NCBI RefSeq assembly: GCF_021295395.1
Contig: NZ_JAIWOU010000001.1
Span: 1,865,001-1,929,000, forward strand
DNA from: Komagataeibacter sp. FNDCR2
Lineage (GTDB): Bacteria; Pseudomonadota; Alphaproteobacteria; Acetobacterales; Acetobacteraceae
Length of the DNA: 64,000 bases
Reading direction: 5' to 3'
Notes under the pieces: generated by a model
Database searches by the model: none
Told to the model about the DNA's origin: nothing
Seen by the model: only the letters and a program-made list of their open reading frames with translations
Translations under genes and position numbers: made by a program
Shown: positions 53,619 through 63,334 of the stretch, piece by piece
How positions within the stretch are numbered: the stretch's first letter is position 1
Layout: each line of letters begins with the position of its first letter

Positions 53619-54521
53619 TCAGGCCTGCCGGTTCTCGATCAGGCTGCGCCGGATGGCGCGGCCACGCTTGATCCGGCCCACGATCACGTCCTCGTCGCCC
53701 GTGCGGATGGCGTTGCCCATGGCCTGCGCATCCGCGATGAAGCGGTCGAGCATCTCCAGCAGCGCCTCACGGTTATTGAGGAAGATGTCGCGCCACATCG
53801 TCGGATCCGAAGCCGCGATGCGCGTGAAATCCCGGAAGCCCGACGCCGCGAAATCCAGCACCTCCGAACGGGTTTCATCCGCCAGGTCATCCGCCGTGCC
53901 GCAGATGGTGAAGGCCAGCAGGTGCGGCAGGTGGCTGACAATGGCGCATACCCGGTCATGATGCTCGACCGTCATGGAGCGCACGCGCGCGCCCATCATC
54001 TCCCACAGGGTCGTGATGCGGGCGATCGCGGGGGGGGGCGTGTTTTCCGGCGGGGTCAGCAGGCACCACCGATCCTCGAACAGGGTGGCGAAACCGGCGT
54101 CCGGGCCTGAAAACTCCGTGCCCGCCATGGGGTGCGCGGGCACGAAGGCGATATCGGGGTGCGCGGCCAGAAGCGGTTCCATGGCGTCCATGACCGTTTT
54201 CTTGACCGACCCGACCTCGCTCAGGATCGCGCCCGGCTTCATGGCGGGCAGCACCTGGGCCGCCACCAGCGCGATCGCCCCCACCGGCACGCAGATGATG
54301 ACGCACTCAGCCCCCCGCACCGCCCTGACCGGATCGGCTTCGACCGTGTCGGCAATATCCAGTTCGGCCACCCGCGCGCGGACCTCGGGGCTTATGTCGC
54401 ACGCGACCAGATGGCGGGCGATGCGCCGGTCATCACGCGCGCGGCGCAGGATGGAGGAGCCGATCAGGCCCGGCCCGATAATGACCAGCGTATCGAACAG
54501 GGGGGGGGTGACGTCCGGCAT
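53619..54521 (-). CDS. tyrC: Prephenate/arogenate (cyclohexadienyl) dehydrogenase
   Basis: A 300-residue TyrA-family dehydrogenase of tyrosine synthesis. The NAD motif GPGLIGSSILRRARDD opens it, followed by CVPVGAIALVAAQVLPAMKPGAILSEVGSVK and the helical dimer domain with HPMAGTEFSG and VSHLPHLLAFTICG. No chorismate mutase or ACT domain. The ATG at 54521 is the family start. It lies 43 bases downstream of an HpnL-like gene on the same strand, so they may be cotranscribed. Confidence 0.94.
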   Translation of the reverse strand: MPDVTPPLFDTLVIIGPGLIGSSILRRARDDRRIARHLVACDISPEVRARVAELDIADTVEADPVRAVRGAECVIICVPVGAIALVAAQVLPAMKPGAILSEVGSVKKTVMDAMEPLLAAHPDIAFVPAHPMAGTEFSGPDAGFATLFEDRWCLLTPPENTPPPAIARITTLWEMMGARVRSMTVEHHDRVCAIVSHLPHLLAFTICGTADDLADETRSEVLDFAASGFRDFTRIAASDPTMWRDIFLNNREALLEMLDRFIADAQAMGNAIRTGDEDVIVGRIKRGRAIRRSLIENRQA

Positions 54522-54564
54522 GGTGGGGTCTGTCTGGCTCAAGGTTCGCACACAGCACGCGGGA

Positions 54565-55644
54565 TCAGTCCCGCGCGGCCTCCGTCTGTTCGCGCAGGGA
54601 ACCCGACGCGGGCAGCGGGGCCGCCGCGTCATCGGCCATGGGGCTGGCTGATTTGTGGCGCAGGCCGCGCATTTCCATTCCCTGCCATATCAGCAGCATG
54701 GGAATGCCGATGACCAGTTCACGCCCGCGCCGCAGCAGCGACAGCCCCAGCGAGACCGAGGGTGCGATGCCAAAGGCCGAGCCAAGCGTGATATAGGCCG
54801 CTTCCTGCACCCCCAGCCCGGCGGGCACCAGAAACGAGACGGACATGATGCCGCAGGCCACGCCCTCGATCGCGATGGCGCCGCTGAAGCTCAGATGCGC
54901 GCCCAGGAAATAATAGGCGATCCAGATCGTGGCCGCGCTGCCCAGCCAGCCCACGTAATGCAGGAGCGCGCCCTGCACGATACGGCCGGGGCGCGACCAG
55001 ATGGCGTTGAAACGGTCCTGGATGCTGTCCGCGCTGTTCAGCATCGCATCCTGCCACTGCGCGGCCATGTTGCTGCCCAGCTTGTTGCCCACGCGCTTGA
55101 GCAGGTCGCCCCCGTGGCGCTGGGTCCAGATGAAACCGCCGATGCCCAGGCTCAGCAGCACAAGGCCGATGATGACCGGCCGCGCGAACGGGCTGGACTG
55201 CTGGTGGGCCACAAGGCACAGCACCGCGGTCAGGATGAACAGGATCTGCCCCATCACCTCGGTGGTGATGTCCACCAGGTTGGCGCAGGCGGCTTCCCCC
55301 CCGCTGACATGATGCCCCTTGCCGCGCGCGAACAGGTCGCTCGAGCAGGTGGCCCGGATCCCCACCACCATGCCGCCAAGCTGCGAGAAGGGCAGGCATG
55401 CGGCCGCCGCATCGCGGATCATGCGCGAAACCAGCAGTTGCACGAACGGAATGTCCCGGTAAGCCGCGTGCCACGCAAGACCCAGTATTGCGTCAACTGC
55501 AAGCTGCGCCATGACGGTCGCCATGAACCCGACGAACCCGATGGAGACGACGGCCCTGATCACGGACCCGGCCCCGTACCACGCGGTGCAGCCAGTCAGC
55601 AGGGCCAGGCCAAGGATGGCCAGCAGGATGGTGAGCTTTCTCAA
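54565..55644 (-). CDS. HpnL-like / UPF0104 flippase-fold membrane protein (copy 2)
   Basis: A 359-residue polytopic membrane protein of the same family as the 40112-41122 protein. It starts MRKLTILLAILGLALLTGC and has ISFLVPAGLGVQEAAY-like and LLIWQGMEMRGLR motifs, with about eight hydrophobic segments. It is divergent from hpnA, separated by about 190 bases, and upstream of tyrC. Lying beside the hopanoid operon, it is a candidate HpnL or a hopanoid-intermediate transporter. Which of the two copies is HpnL cannot be decided here. Confidence 0.85.
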   Translation of the reverse strand: MRKLTILLAILGLALLTGCTAWYGAGSVIRAVVSIGFVGFMATVMAQLAVDAILGLAWHAAYRDIPFVQLLVSRMIRDAAAACLPFSQLGGMVVGIRATCSSDLFARGKGHHVSGGEAACANLVDITTEVMGQILFILTAVLCLVAHQQSSPFARPVIIGLVLLSLGIGGFIWTQRHGGDLLKRVGNKLGSNMAAQWQDAMLNSADSIQDRFNAIWSRPGRIVQGALLHYVGWLGSAATIWIAYYFLGAHLSFSGAIAIEGVACGIMSVSFLVPAGLGVQEAAYITLGSAFGIAPSVSLGLSLLRRGRELVIGIPMLLIWQGMEMRGLRHKSASPMADDAAAPLPASGSLREQTEAARD

Positions 55645-55836
55645 AAAAGATCCGTCTTGGTCTGTGGGCGTCGGAACACCGGGTGAAATCGGACCACAGT
55701 GGTCAACTGGGCCTGACTTACACTACAGCAGGGTCTGGCGCCACCGGGAGGTGTCGGGATAAATGGAACCTTCTCCGGTTGCGAGTCCGTATCGCAATCG
55801 TGAATTCTGTCCTCTGACGGAGTGATCATTCAGACC

Positions 55837-56832
55837 ATGACTGCCCCAACCCTTGTGACCGGCGCGACCGGTTTTGTCGGCTCGGCCGTTGCCCGCAACC
55901 TGGTGGAACGTGGGCACACGCTCCGGCTCATGGTGCGCAAGGGGAGCGACCTGACCAATCTGCGCGATCTCCCCGCCGAACTGGTGGAGGGGGATCTCTC
56001 CACCCCCGGCAGCTTCGACGCGGCGGTGAAGGGCTGCCGCTACGTCTTCCATGTCGCGGCGGATTACCGGCTGTGGGTGCCCGACCCGGTCCCGATGATG
56101 GTGGCCAACGTGGAGGGCACGCGCGCGCTCATGCTCGCGGCGCAGAAGGCGGGGGTGGAGCGGATCGTGTACTGTTCCTCCGTCGCGGCGCTGGGGCTGA
56201 TCGGGGACGGCACGATTTCGGATGAGGAAACGCCGGTGCACGAACATGGCGTGATCGGCATCTACAAACGCTCCAAGTACCGCGCGGAGCAGGAAGTCCT
56301 GCGCCTGGTGCATGAACGCGCCCTGCCCGCCGTGATCGTGAACCCCTCCACCCCCGTCGGCCCGCGCGACATCAAGCCCACGCCCACCGGGCAGATGATC
56401 CTGGACTGCGCGGCGGGGCGCATGCCGGCCTATGTCGATACCGGCGTGAACATCGTGCATGTGGATGACGTGGCCGAAGGCCATGCGCTGGCGCTGGAGC
56501 GCGGGCGCATCGGGGAAAAATACATTCTGGGCGGCCAGAACTACCTGCTGCGCGACCTGTTCGCCATGACGGCCGAACTGGCCGGTGTCGCGCCGCCGCG
56601 CATAAGCCTGCCGCAGGCGGTGATCTGGCCGGTGGCGGTGGCGAGCGAATGGCTGTCCCGCGCTTTTGGCATCGCGCCGCGCGTCACGCGTGAGATGCTG
56701 GCCATGTCGCACAAGAAAATGTTCTTTTCATCGGACAAGGCGATCCGGGAACTGGGCTACGCCCCCCGCCCCGCGCGTGAGGCGGTGAAGGACGCCATAG
56801 ACTGGTTCCGCCAGCACGGCATGCTGGACTGA
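55837..56832 (+). CDS. hpnA: Hopanoid-associated sugar epimerase HpnA
   Basis: A 331-residue extended SDR of the HpnA family: TLVTGATGFVGSAVARNLVERGH at the start, CSSVAALGLIGDGT, the catalytic GIYKRSKYRAEQEVL (YxxxK), and NIVHVDDVAEGHALALE. HpnA is the first gene of many hopanoid operons, although its reaction is not firmly shown. The start is ATG 55837 or GTG 55822. It precedes hpnB by 11 bases and is divergent from the HpnL-like gene. Confidence 0.95.
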   Translation: MTAPTLVTGATGFVGSAVARNLVERGHTLRLMVRKGSDLTNLRDLPAELVEGDLSTPGSFDAAVKGCRYVFHVAADYRLWVPDPVPMMVANVEGTRALMLAAQKAGVERIVYCSSVAALGLIGDGTISDEETPVHEHGVIGIYKRSKYRAEQEVLRLVHERALPAVIVNPSTPVGPRDIKPTPTGQMILDCAAGRMPAYVDTGVNIVHVDDVAEGHALALERGRIGEKYILGGQNYLLRDLFAMTAELAGVAPPRISLPQAVIWPVAVASEWLSRAFGIAPRVTREMLAMSHKKMFFSSDKAIRELGYAPRPAREAVKDAIDWFRQHGMLD

Positions 56833-56843
56833 GGTTTCCGGTC

Positions 56844-58094
56844 ATGCTCGTGCTCCCCCTTTCCATCCTGACCCTTGTCATCTGGCTGGGGCTGATCTTC
56901 TGCCATGGCCGCTTCTGGCAGGCGGGGCCCATCCTGCGCCCGGTGCGCGGCGCGCAGCTTGCCGCCGCCGGGAACCGCCCCGAAATGTGCCTGCCCGAGG
57001 TGTGCGTGGTGGTGCCCGCGCGTGATGAGGCGGCCTCCATCGCGCGGTGTGTCGGTTCCCTGCTGGCCCAGGATTACCCCGGTGAGCTGCATGTCATCGT
57101 GGTCGATGACAACAGCACCGACGGCACCGGCAGGCTGGCGCGCTCCGTGCCGGATCCGCGCAGGCGGCTGACGGTGGTGACGGGCAAGTCCCGCCCGCCG
57201 GGATGGAGCGGCAAGCTGTGGGCGGTGTCGCAGGGGGTGGCGCGGGCGCGTGAACTCATGCCCGATTCCAGCGGCTTCGTGCTGCTGACCGATGCCGACA
57301 TCACCCACGACCCGCGCCATGTCTCGACACTGGTGGCCAAGGCGGAGGCCGACCATCTCGACCAGGTGTCCGAAATGGTGGAGCTGAACTGCGCCAGCCC
57401 CGCCGAGCGCATGCTGGTCCCGGCTTTCGTGTTCTTCTTCACGCTGCTCTATCCCTTCGCCAGCGTGAACAATCCGCGCAGCCGGGTCGCGGGGGCGGCG
57501 GGCGGCACGGTGCTGGTGCGCTGGGCCGCGCTCGCGCGCATCGGCGGGATCGAGAGCCTGCGCGGCGCGCTGATCGATGACTGCACGCTGGCGGCCCATA
57601 TCAAGCACAGCGGCGGCGCGATCTATCTGGGCCATAGCTGCCTGGCCCGCTCGATCCGCCCCTATCCCGACCCGGCGGATATCTGGCGCATGGTGGCGCG
57701 CACGGCCTATGTGCAGCTCGACTATTCGCCGATGATGCTGGTGGGCACCATCATCGGCATGATCCTGCTGTGGATCGTTCCCATGCAGCTTGCCCTGTTC
57801 GGCCACGGGCTGCCCTGCCTGCTGGGGGCGGGCGCGTGGATCATGTCCATGGCGTCGTACACCCCCACGCTGCGCCGCTTCAGACAGTCACCCGCATGGG
57901 CGATGTTGCTGCCGGCCATCGCCGGGTTCTATATGCTGGCGACAATCGGTTCGGCGGTGGACCACCACCGGGGCCGGGGCGTGGTGTGGAAAAGCCGCGC
58001 CTATACCGAGCCTGACGGCGCGATCTCGACCTCCATGCGGGGCGAGGGCAACGCCACCGTAATGAACCGCACCATGGGAGACGACGTAGGGTGA
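56844..58094 (+). CDS. hpnB: Hopanoid-associated glycosyltransferase HpnB
   Basis: A 416-residue GT2-family glycosyltransferase with an N-terminal membrane segment and about three C-terminal ones. The catalytic domain has VCVVVPARDEAASIARCVG, VVDDNSTDGTGRLA, the metal-binding LLTDADITHDPRHV, and IDDCTLAAHIKHSGG. It likely adds a sugar to hopanoid side chains or a lipid intermediate. The 3' end overlaps the hpnC GTG start. Confidence 0.95.
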   Translation: MLVLPLSILTLVIWLGLIFCHGRFWQAGPILRPVRGAQLAAAGNRPEMCLPEVCVVVPARDEAASIARCVGSLLAQDYPGELHVIVVDDNSTDGTGRLARSVPDPRRRLTVVTGKSRPPGWSGKLWAVSQGVARARELMPDSSGFVLLTDADITHDPRHVSTLVAKAEADHLDQVSEMVELNCASPAERMLVPAFVFFFTLLYPFASVNNPRSRVAGAAGGTVLVRWAALARIGGIESLRGALIDDCTLAAHIKHSGGAIYLGHSCLARSIRPYPDPADIWRMVARTAYVQLDYSPMMLVGTIIGMILLWIVPMQLALFGHGLPCLLGAGAWIMSMASYTPTLRRFRQSPAWAMLLPAIAGFYMLATIGSAVDHHRGRGVVWKSRAYTEPDGAISTSMRGEGNATVMNRTMGDDVG

Positions 58095-58954
58095 ACACTG
58101 ATGAGCGGGCCGTGTGGGGAAACGCGGATGTCTCGTCCGGCAAGGACGCCGGCGATGAGAATTTTCCGGTAGGCTCCCTGCTGATCAGCCGCAGGCTGCG
58201 TCCGCACGTACATGCCTATTACGATTTCGCGCGCGTGATCGATGATATCGTCGATACCGACCGCCTGGACCCGCAGGCCAAGATCGCGCGCCTCAACGCC
58301 ATGGAAGACGTGGTGCTGGGCCGCCGCGACGCCCCCCCACGGCGCGACGCGCAGACGGCAGTGCGCGTGGGCCGCACGCTGGCGCAGACCGGCGTTTCCA
58401 CCTCCACCGCCACGGACCTGATCGTGGCGTTCCGGCAGGACGCGGTGAAGAACCGGTATGATTCGTGGGAGGAGCTGGCCGAATACTGCCGCTATTCCGC
58501 CAACCCCGTGGGGCGGTTCCTGCTGGAGCTGCATGGCGAGGATCCGCGCACCTTCGGCCCGTCCGATGCGCTGTGCACCGCGTTGCAGGTCCTGAACCAC
58601 CTGCAGGACTGCGCCGATGACCTGCGCAATCTCGACCGCTGCTACCTGCCGCGCCCGTGGCTGGAGCGTGAGGGCGTGCGGGTGGACGACCTGCGCGGGG
58701 CCGCCACCGTGCCGGGCCTGCGCCGGGTGTTCGACGCGCTGCTCGACCAGGTGGACAGGCTCAACCGGGAGGCCGCCCGCCTGCCCGGCCTGATCCGCGA
58801 CCGGCGCATGCGCATGGAGGCGGCGGTGATCGTCGGGCTTTCGCGCAGGCTGGCGGCCCGGCTGCGCGTGCAGGATCCGCTGGCGCAGCGCGTCAAGCTG
58901 TCCCGCCCCGATGTGCTGCGCGCCCTTGCCGGTGCGCTGCGCACGCTGCTCTAG
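58091..58954 (+). CDS. hpnC: Squalene synthase HpnC
   Basis: A 287-residue trans-prenyltransferase of the squalene/phytoene synthase family. The Asp-rich motif is in YYDFARVIDDIVDTDRL and the second in LNHLQDCADDLRNLDRCYLP. HpnC acts with HpnD and HpnE to make squalene from two farnesyl diphosphates via presqualene diphosphate and hydroxysqualene. Its start is a GTG overlapping the hpnB stop. hpnD begins 105 bases later, the longest gap in the operon. Confidence 0.95.
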   Translation: MNTDERAVWGNADVSSGKDAGDENFPVGSLLISRRLRPHVHAYYDFARVIDDIVDTDRLDPQAKIARLNAMEDVVLGRRDAPPRRDAQTAVRVGRTLAQTGVSTSTATDLIVAFRQDAVKNRYDSWEELAEYCRYSANPVGRFLLELHGEDPRTFGPSDALCTALQVLNHLQDCADDLRNLDRCYLPRPWLEREGVRVDDLRGAATVPGLRRVFDALLDQVDRLNREAARLPGLIRDRRMRMEAAVIVGLSRRLAARLRVQDPLAQRVKLSRPDVLRALAGALRTLL

Positions 58955-59059
58955 GGCCGGGCTCCGGGACCGGGCTCTGGCGCCGGATTTTGTCCTTGGC
59001 CGTGATTGCCGCTAAGAACAGGCGGACTGTAATTCGTAAAGTGAACGGAACACGCGGGA

Positions 59060-59941
59060 ATGGGTTTTTTGCGCGCGCGGCATGATGAGGCCCCGGTACT
59101 GGGCTGCGATCCCGCCGATCTGGCGGCGGTCGAACGGGTGGTGGTGCGTTCGGGCACCTCCTTTGGCAAGGGCATGCGCATCCTGCCGCCCGAGCGGCGG
59201 TATGGCATGTACGCGGTCTATGCCTTCTGCCGCCTGGTCGATGACGTGGCCGATGACGCGGGCGAGGCGGACGACAAATGCCGCAGGCTGGAGGAATGGC
59301 GCGCGCGCATCGCCCGGCTTTACGCCGGTGAGGCGCGTGACGGCATCGACCGCGTGCTGATGGCCACCATCCGCCGCTTCGACCTGCGGCGCGAGGATTT
59401 CGCCGCCGTGATCGACGGGATGGAAATGGACGCGCGCGGCCCCGTCGTCGCGCCGGACGAGGCGACGTTCGACCTGTACTGCGACCGCGTGGCCTCAGCG
59501 GTGGGGCGTCTGTCCGTGCGGGTGTTCGGTGATTCGTCGGCCGATGCGGACCAGGTCGCCTACCATCTGGGCCGTGCGTTGCAGATCACCAACATCCTGC
59601 GCGACGTGGCGGAGGACGCGCGGCTTGGCCGCCTGTACCTGCCGCGCGAACTGCTGGCGCGTTTTGACATCCCGCCCGAGCCCGATGCCGTGGTGCGCGC
59701 GCCCGGGCTGGAGCAGGTGGGGCGCATCCTTGCCGGTCGCGCGCATGACCATTTCCGCGCCGCCGCCGCCGCCATGGCCCGGTGCGACCGCACGGCCATG
59801 CGCCCGGCGCGCCTCATGGGGGCTACCTACGCCGCCATCCTCGGCGCGCAGGAACGCCAGGGATGGGGAACACCGGAACGGCGCGTCTCGCTTTCGCGCC
59901 CGCGCAAGGTGCTGATCGCCCTGCGCGCGCTGGTGGGCTGA
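59060..59941 (+). CDS. hpnD: Presqualene diphosphate synthase HpnD
   Basis: A 293-residue member of the same prenyltransferase family as HpnC. It has SFGKGMRILPPERRYGMYAVY, the first Asp-rich motif FCRLVDDVADD, and NILRDVAEDARLGRLYLP as the second. In hopanoid bacteria HpnD joins two farnesyl diphosphates into presqualene diphosphate, which HpnC converts to hydroxysqualene. The assignment to HpnD rather than HpnC rests on order and the RYGMYAVY/RLGRLYLP motifs. Confidence 0.95.
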   Translation: MGFLRARHDEAPVLGCDPADLAAVERVVVRSGTSFGKGMRILPPERRYGMYAVYAFCRLVDDVADDAGEADDKCRRLEEWRARIARLYAGEARDGIDRVLMATIRRFDLRREDFAAVIDGMEMDARGPVVAPDEATFDLYCDRVASAVGRLSVRVFGDSSADADQVAYHLGRALQITNILRDVAEDARLGRLYLPRELLARFDIPPEPDAVVRAPGLEQVGRILAGRAHDHFRAAAAAMARCDRTAMRPARLMGATYAAILGAQERQGWGTPERRVSLSRPRKVLIALRALVG

Positions 59942-59945
59942 AGGC

Positions 59946-61259
59946 ATGTCCGGGCATGTCCATATCGTGGGGGGCGGGCTGGCGGGACTTTCCGCCGCCG
60001 TGGAGCTGGCTGGCGGCTCCGAGCGTGTCACGGTCTATGAGGCCGGGCCGGCCTGTGGCGGGCGGGCGCGTTCGTATCTCGACCGGCATCTGGGCTGCCG
60101 CATCGACAATGGCAACCACCTGCTGCTGTCGGGCAACCCGGCGGTGTACCGCTATCTGGGCCTGATCGGCGCGCGCGATACGCTGGTCGGGCCCAGCCGC
60201 CCGGTCTTCCCGTTCGTGGATCTGGCCGAGCGGCTGCGCTGGACGCTGGACCTGTCGCGCGGGCGGGTGCCGCTGTGGGTGCTCTCGCGCCGCAGGCGCG
60301 TGCCCGGCATGCGGCTGGGGGAACTGCGCGGGCTGCTCGCACTCATGGACGCGACACCGGACATGGTGGTGGCGGACTGCCTGCAACCCGGCACCCTCGC
60401 GCGCCGGCTGCTCGAACCCTTCGCCATTTCCGTACTCAACACCATGCCCGATACCGGCAGCGCCGCCCTGCTGGGCGCGGTGGTGAAGGAAAGCCTGGCG
60501 CGCGGTGGCCGCAACTGCCTGCCGCGCTTTCCCGCCCGCGGCCTGTCCGAAAGTTTCGTGGACCCGGCCCTCGATCACCTGTCGGTGCTGAAGGCGGAGG
60601 TCCTGCATACAAGCCGGGTCAGCGCCGTGGAAATGGATGATGGCCTCGTCACGGCCCTGCGGCTGGGCGCGGCACGCATTGCCATCGGCCCGCGCGATAC
60701 GGTCATCATGGCCGTCCCGGCCCCGGTCGCGGCCAGCCTGCTGGCGGCGGAGCTGCCCGGTTTCAGCGCGCCCGATGCGTTCGAATCCATCCTGAACGTG
60801 CATTTCGTGCTGCCGGAGGCCCCGCGCCTGACGGGCGGGCTGGCGCAGGCGCGCTTTATCGGCGTGGTGGGCGGCGTGAGCGAGTGGGTGTTCGTCAAGG
60901 ACCGGATCCTGTCGGTCACGGTCAGCGCCGCCAACCGCTACGACACGCGCGATCAGGATGAACTGGCCGCCATCATCTGGAACGAGGTGCGCGCCGCGAT
61001 CGACCCCGCCGCCACGGCCCCGCTGCCCGTGGCCATGCCGCCGCTGCGCATCGTGCGTGAAAAGCGCGCGACCTTCGCCGCAACGCCTGCGCAGGACCGC
61101 CTGCGCCCCGCCACGCGGACCATGGCGGCCAACCTGCTGCTGGCGGGAGACTGGACGGCAACGGGATTGCCCGCCACAATCGAGGGCGCGATCCGGTCAG
61201 GCCATGCTGCGGCGCAGGCCGTCCATGCCCGCAGGGGCCTGCCGGGCCGACCGGAATGA
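59946..61259 (+). CDS. hpnE: Hydroxysqualene dehydroxylase HpnE
   Basis: A 437-residue FAD-dependent oxidoreductase. The dinucleotide motif GGGLAGLSAAVELAGGSERV is at the N-terminus, followed by AGPACGGRARSYLDRHLGCRIDNGNHLL, and a C-terminal FAD segment LLAGDWTATGLPATIEGAIRSG. It reduces hydroxysqualene to squalene in the three-enzyme route. It starts five bases after hpnD, and its stop is 52 bases before shc. Confidence 0.96.
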   Translation: MSGHVHIVGGGLAGLSAAVELAGGSERVTVYEAGPACGGRARSYLDRHLGCRIDNGNHLLLSGNPAVYRYLGLIGARDTLVGPSRPVFPFVDLAERLRWTLDLSRGRVPLWVLSRRRRVPGMRLGELRGLLALMDATPDMVVADCLQPGTLARRLLEPFAISVLNTMPDTGSAALLGAVVKESLARGGRNCLPRFPARGLSESFVDPALDHLSVLKAEVLHTSRVSAVEMDDGLVTALRLGAARIAIGPRDTVIMAVPAPVAASLLAAELPGFSAPDAFESILNVHFVLPEAPRLTGGLAQARFIGVVGGVSEWVFVKDRILSVTVSAANRYDTRDQDELAAIIWNEVRAAIDPAATAPLPVAMPPLRIVREKRATFAATPAQDRLRPATRTMAANLLLAGDWTATGLPATIEGAIRSGHAAAQAVHARRGLPGRPE

Positions 61260-61311
61260 AAACGATATACGGATTTGCAACAGGCCCCCGTCACGCGACG
61301 GGGAACGTGGA

Positions 61312-63315
61312 ATGATGGCGAACACAATCGATACACTCACCGCTACCCGCAACACCACAGGCCCGGCGGACGCCGCCGCGCCGGTGGACACGGCCAGCCT
61401 GGAGCGGGCCGTCACCCGCGCCCACGCCGCGCTGGGCAGGCGACAGGCCGATGACGGCCACTGGGTCTTCGACCTCGAGGCCGATGCGACCATCCCGGCC
61501 GAATACGTGCTGCTGGAACATTACCTGGACCGGATCGACCCGGCGCTGGAACAGCGTATCGGCGTCTATCTGCGCCGTATCCAGGGCACGCATGGCGGAT
61601 GGCCGCTCTATCAGGATGGCAAGTTCGACCTGTCGGCATCGGTCAAGGCGTATTTCGCCCTCAAGGCCATCGGGGACAGCGTGAACGCCCCGCACATGAT
61701 CCGCGCCCGCCAGGCGATACTGGACCATGGCGGCGCCGAGCGGACGAATGTGTTCACCCGCCTCCAGCTTGCCCTGTTTGGCGAGGTGCCGTGGGAAGCC
61801 GCGCCCGCCATGCCGGTCGAGATCATGCTGCTGCCGCGCACGGCCCTGTTCTCGGTCTGGAACATGTCCTACTGGTCGCGCACGGTCATCGCCCCGCTGC
61901 TGGTGCTGGCCGCGCTGCGCCCGCGCGCCATCAACCCGCGCGAGGTACATGTACAGGAACTGTTCGTCACCCCGCCGGCAAAGGTGCGCGACTGGATTCG
62001 CGGGCCGTACCGCTCGGTATGGGGGCGTGTGTTCAAATATGTGGATACGGTGCTGCGCCCCATCGAGCGCATGATCCCCGAAAAAACCCGCCGCAGGGCC
62101 ATCCGGGCGGCGGTGGACTTCATCGAGCCGCGCCTGAACGGCCTGGACGGGCTGGGCGCCATCTACCCGGCCATGGCCAATACGGTCATGATGTTCCGCG
62201 CCCTGAACGTGCCCGATACCGACCCGCGCGCGAAAACCGCGTGGGAAGCCGTGCAGCGCCTGCTGGTCAATCAGGGCGAGGAGACCTACTGCCAGCCCTG
62301 CGTCTCCCCCATCTGGGATACGGGACTGGCCGGTCACGCCATGATCGAGGCCGCCTCCGGCCCCACGGGAATCGCCCCCGAAGAGACGAAAAAGAAACTG
62401 GAAGCGGCGGGAAAATGGCTGCGTGAGCGCCAGATCCTGGATGTGAAGGGCGACTGGGCCATCAACCGCCCGGGCCTGCGCCCCGGTGGCTGGGCCTTCC
62501 AGTACGCCAATGACTATTACCCCGATGTGGATGACACCGCTGTCGTGGGCATGCTGCTGCACCGCGAAGGGGATCCCGCCAACGCGGAAGCCATTGAACG
62601 CGCGCGGGAATGGATCATCGGCATGCAGAGCACGAATGGCGGCTGGGGCGCGTTCGATGTCGATAACAACCTCGACCTGCTCAACCACATTCCCTTTGCC
62701 GACCATGGCGCGCTGCTCGACCCGCCCACGGCGGACGTGACGGCACGGTGCATCTCCTTCCTGGCGCAGCTTGGCCATGTCGAGGACCAGCCCGTCATCG
62801 AGCGCGGCATCGCCTATCTCCGCGCGGATCAGGAGGAAGACGGTTCATGGTTCGGGCGCTGGGGCACCAATTACATCTATGGCACATGGTCGGTGCTGTG
62901 CGCGCTGAACGCGGCCGGCGTGGCCCATGACGACCCCATGATCATCCGCGCCGCCGACTGGCTGCGCAGCCACCAGCGCGAAGATGGCGGCTGGGGCGAG
63001 GACTGCGCCAGCTATGAAGGCGCCGCCCACGGCACCTACAAGGAAAGCCTGCCGTCACAGACCGCATGGGCGGTACTGGGCATGATGGCCGCCGGCCTGC
63101 GCGACGACCCCGCCGTCGCCCGTGGCATCACCTATCTGGGCCGCACGCAGGGCGAGGATGGCGAATGGGCGGAAGAGCCGTACAACGCCGTCGGGTTCCC
63201 CAAGGTGTTCTACCTGCGCTACCACGGCTACCGCCAGTTCTTCCCGCTCATGGCCCTGTCGCGCTACCGCAACATGCAGGTCAGCAACAGCGGCCGCGTG
63301 GGCTACGGGTTCTGA
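61312..63315 (+). CDS. shc: Squalene-hopene cyclase
   Basis: A 667-residue squalene-hopene cyclase (HpnF), a monotopic membrane enzyme that forms the hopane skeleton. The acid motif DxDDTA appears as DVDDTA at residues 405-410. Several QW repeats are visible (GTHGGWPLYQDGKFDLSAS, STNGGWGAFDVDNN, EDGSWFGRWGTNYIYG, EDGGWGEDCASY). The start at ATG 61312 is preceded by GGGGAACGTGGA. Length is normal. It is the committed step of the operon and precedes hpnG by 19 bases. Confidence 0.98.
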   Translation: MMANTIDTLTATRNTTGPADAAAPVDTASLERAVTRAHAALGRRQADDGHWVFDLEADATIPAEYVLLEHYLDRIDPALEQRIGVYLRRIQGTHGGWPLYQDGKFDLSASVKAYFALKAIGDSVNAPHMIRARQAILDHGGAERTNVFTRLQLALFGEVPWEAAPAMPVEIMLLPRTALFSVWNMSYWSRTVIAPLLVLAALRPRAINPREVHVQELFVTPPAKVRDWIRGPYRSVWGRVFKYVDTVLRPIERMIPEKTRRRAIRAAVDFIEPRLNGLDGLGAIYPAMANTVMMFRALNVPDTDPRAKTAWEAVQRLLVNQGEETYCQPCVSPIWDTGLAGHAMIEAASGPTGIAPEETKKKLEAAGKWLRERQILDVKGDWAINRPGLRPGGWAFQYANDYYPDVDDTAVVGMLLHREGDPANAEAIERAREWIIGMQSTNGGWGAFDVDNNLDLLNHIPFADHGALLDPPTADVTARCISFLAQLGHVEDQPVIERGIAYLRADQEEDGSWFGRWGTNYIYGTWSVLCALNAAGVAHDDPMIIRAADWLRSHQREDGGWGEDCASYEGAAHGTYKESLPSQTAWAVLGMMAAGLRDDPAVARGITYLGRTQGEDGEWAEEPYNAVGFPKVFYLRYHGYRQFFPLMALSRYRNMQVSNSGRVGYGF

Positions 63316-63334
63316 GGGCGGGGGAGCGCTGAAC

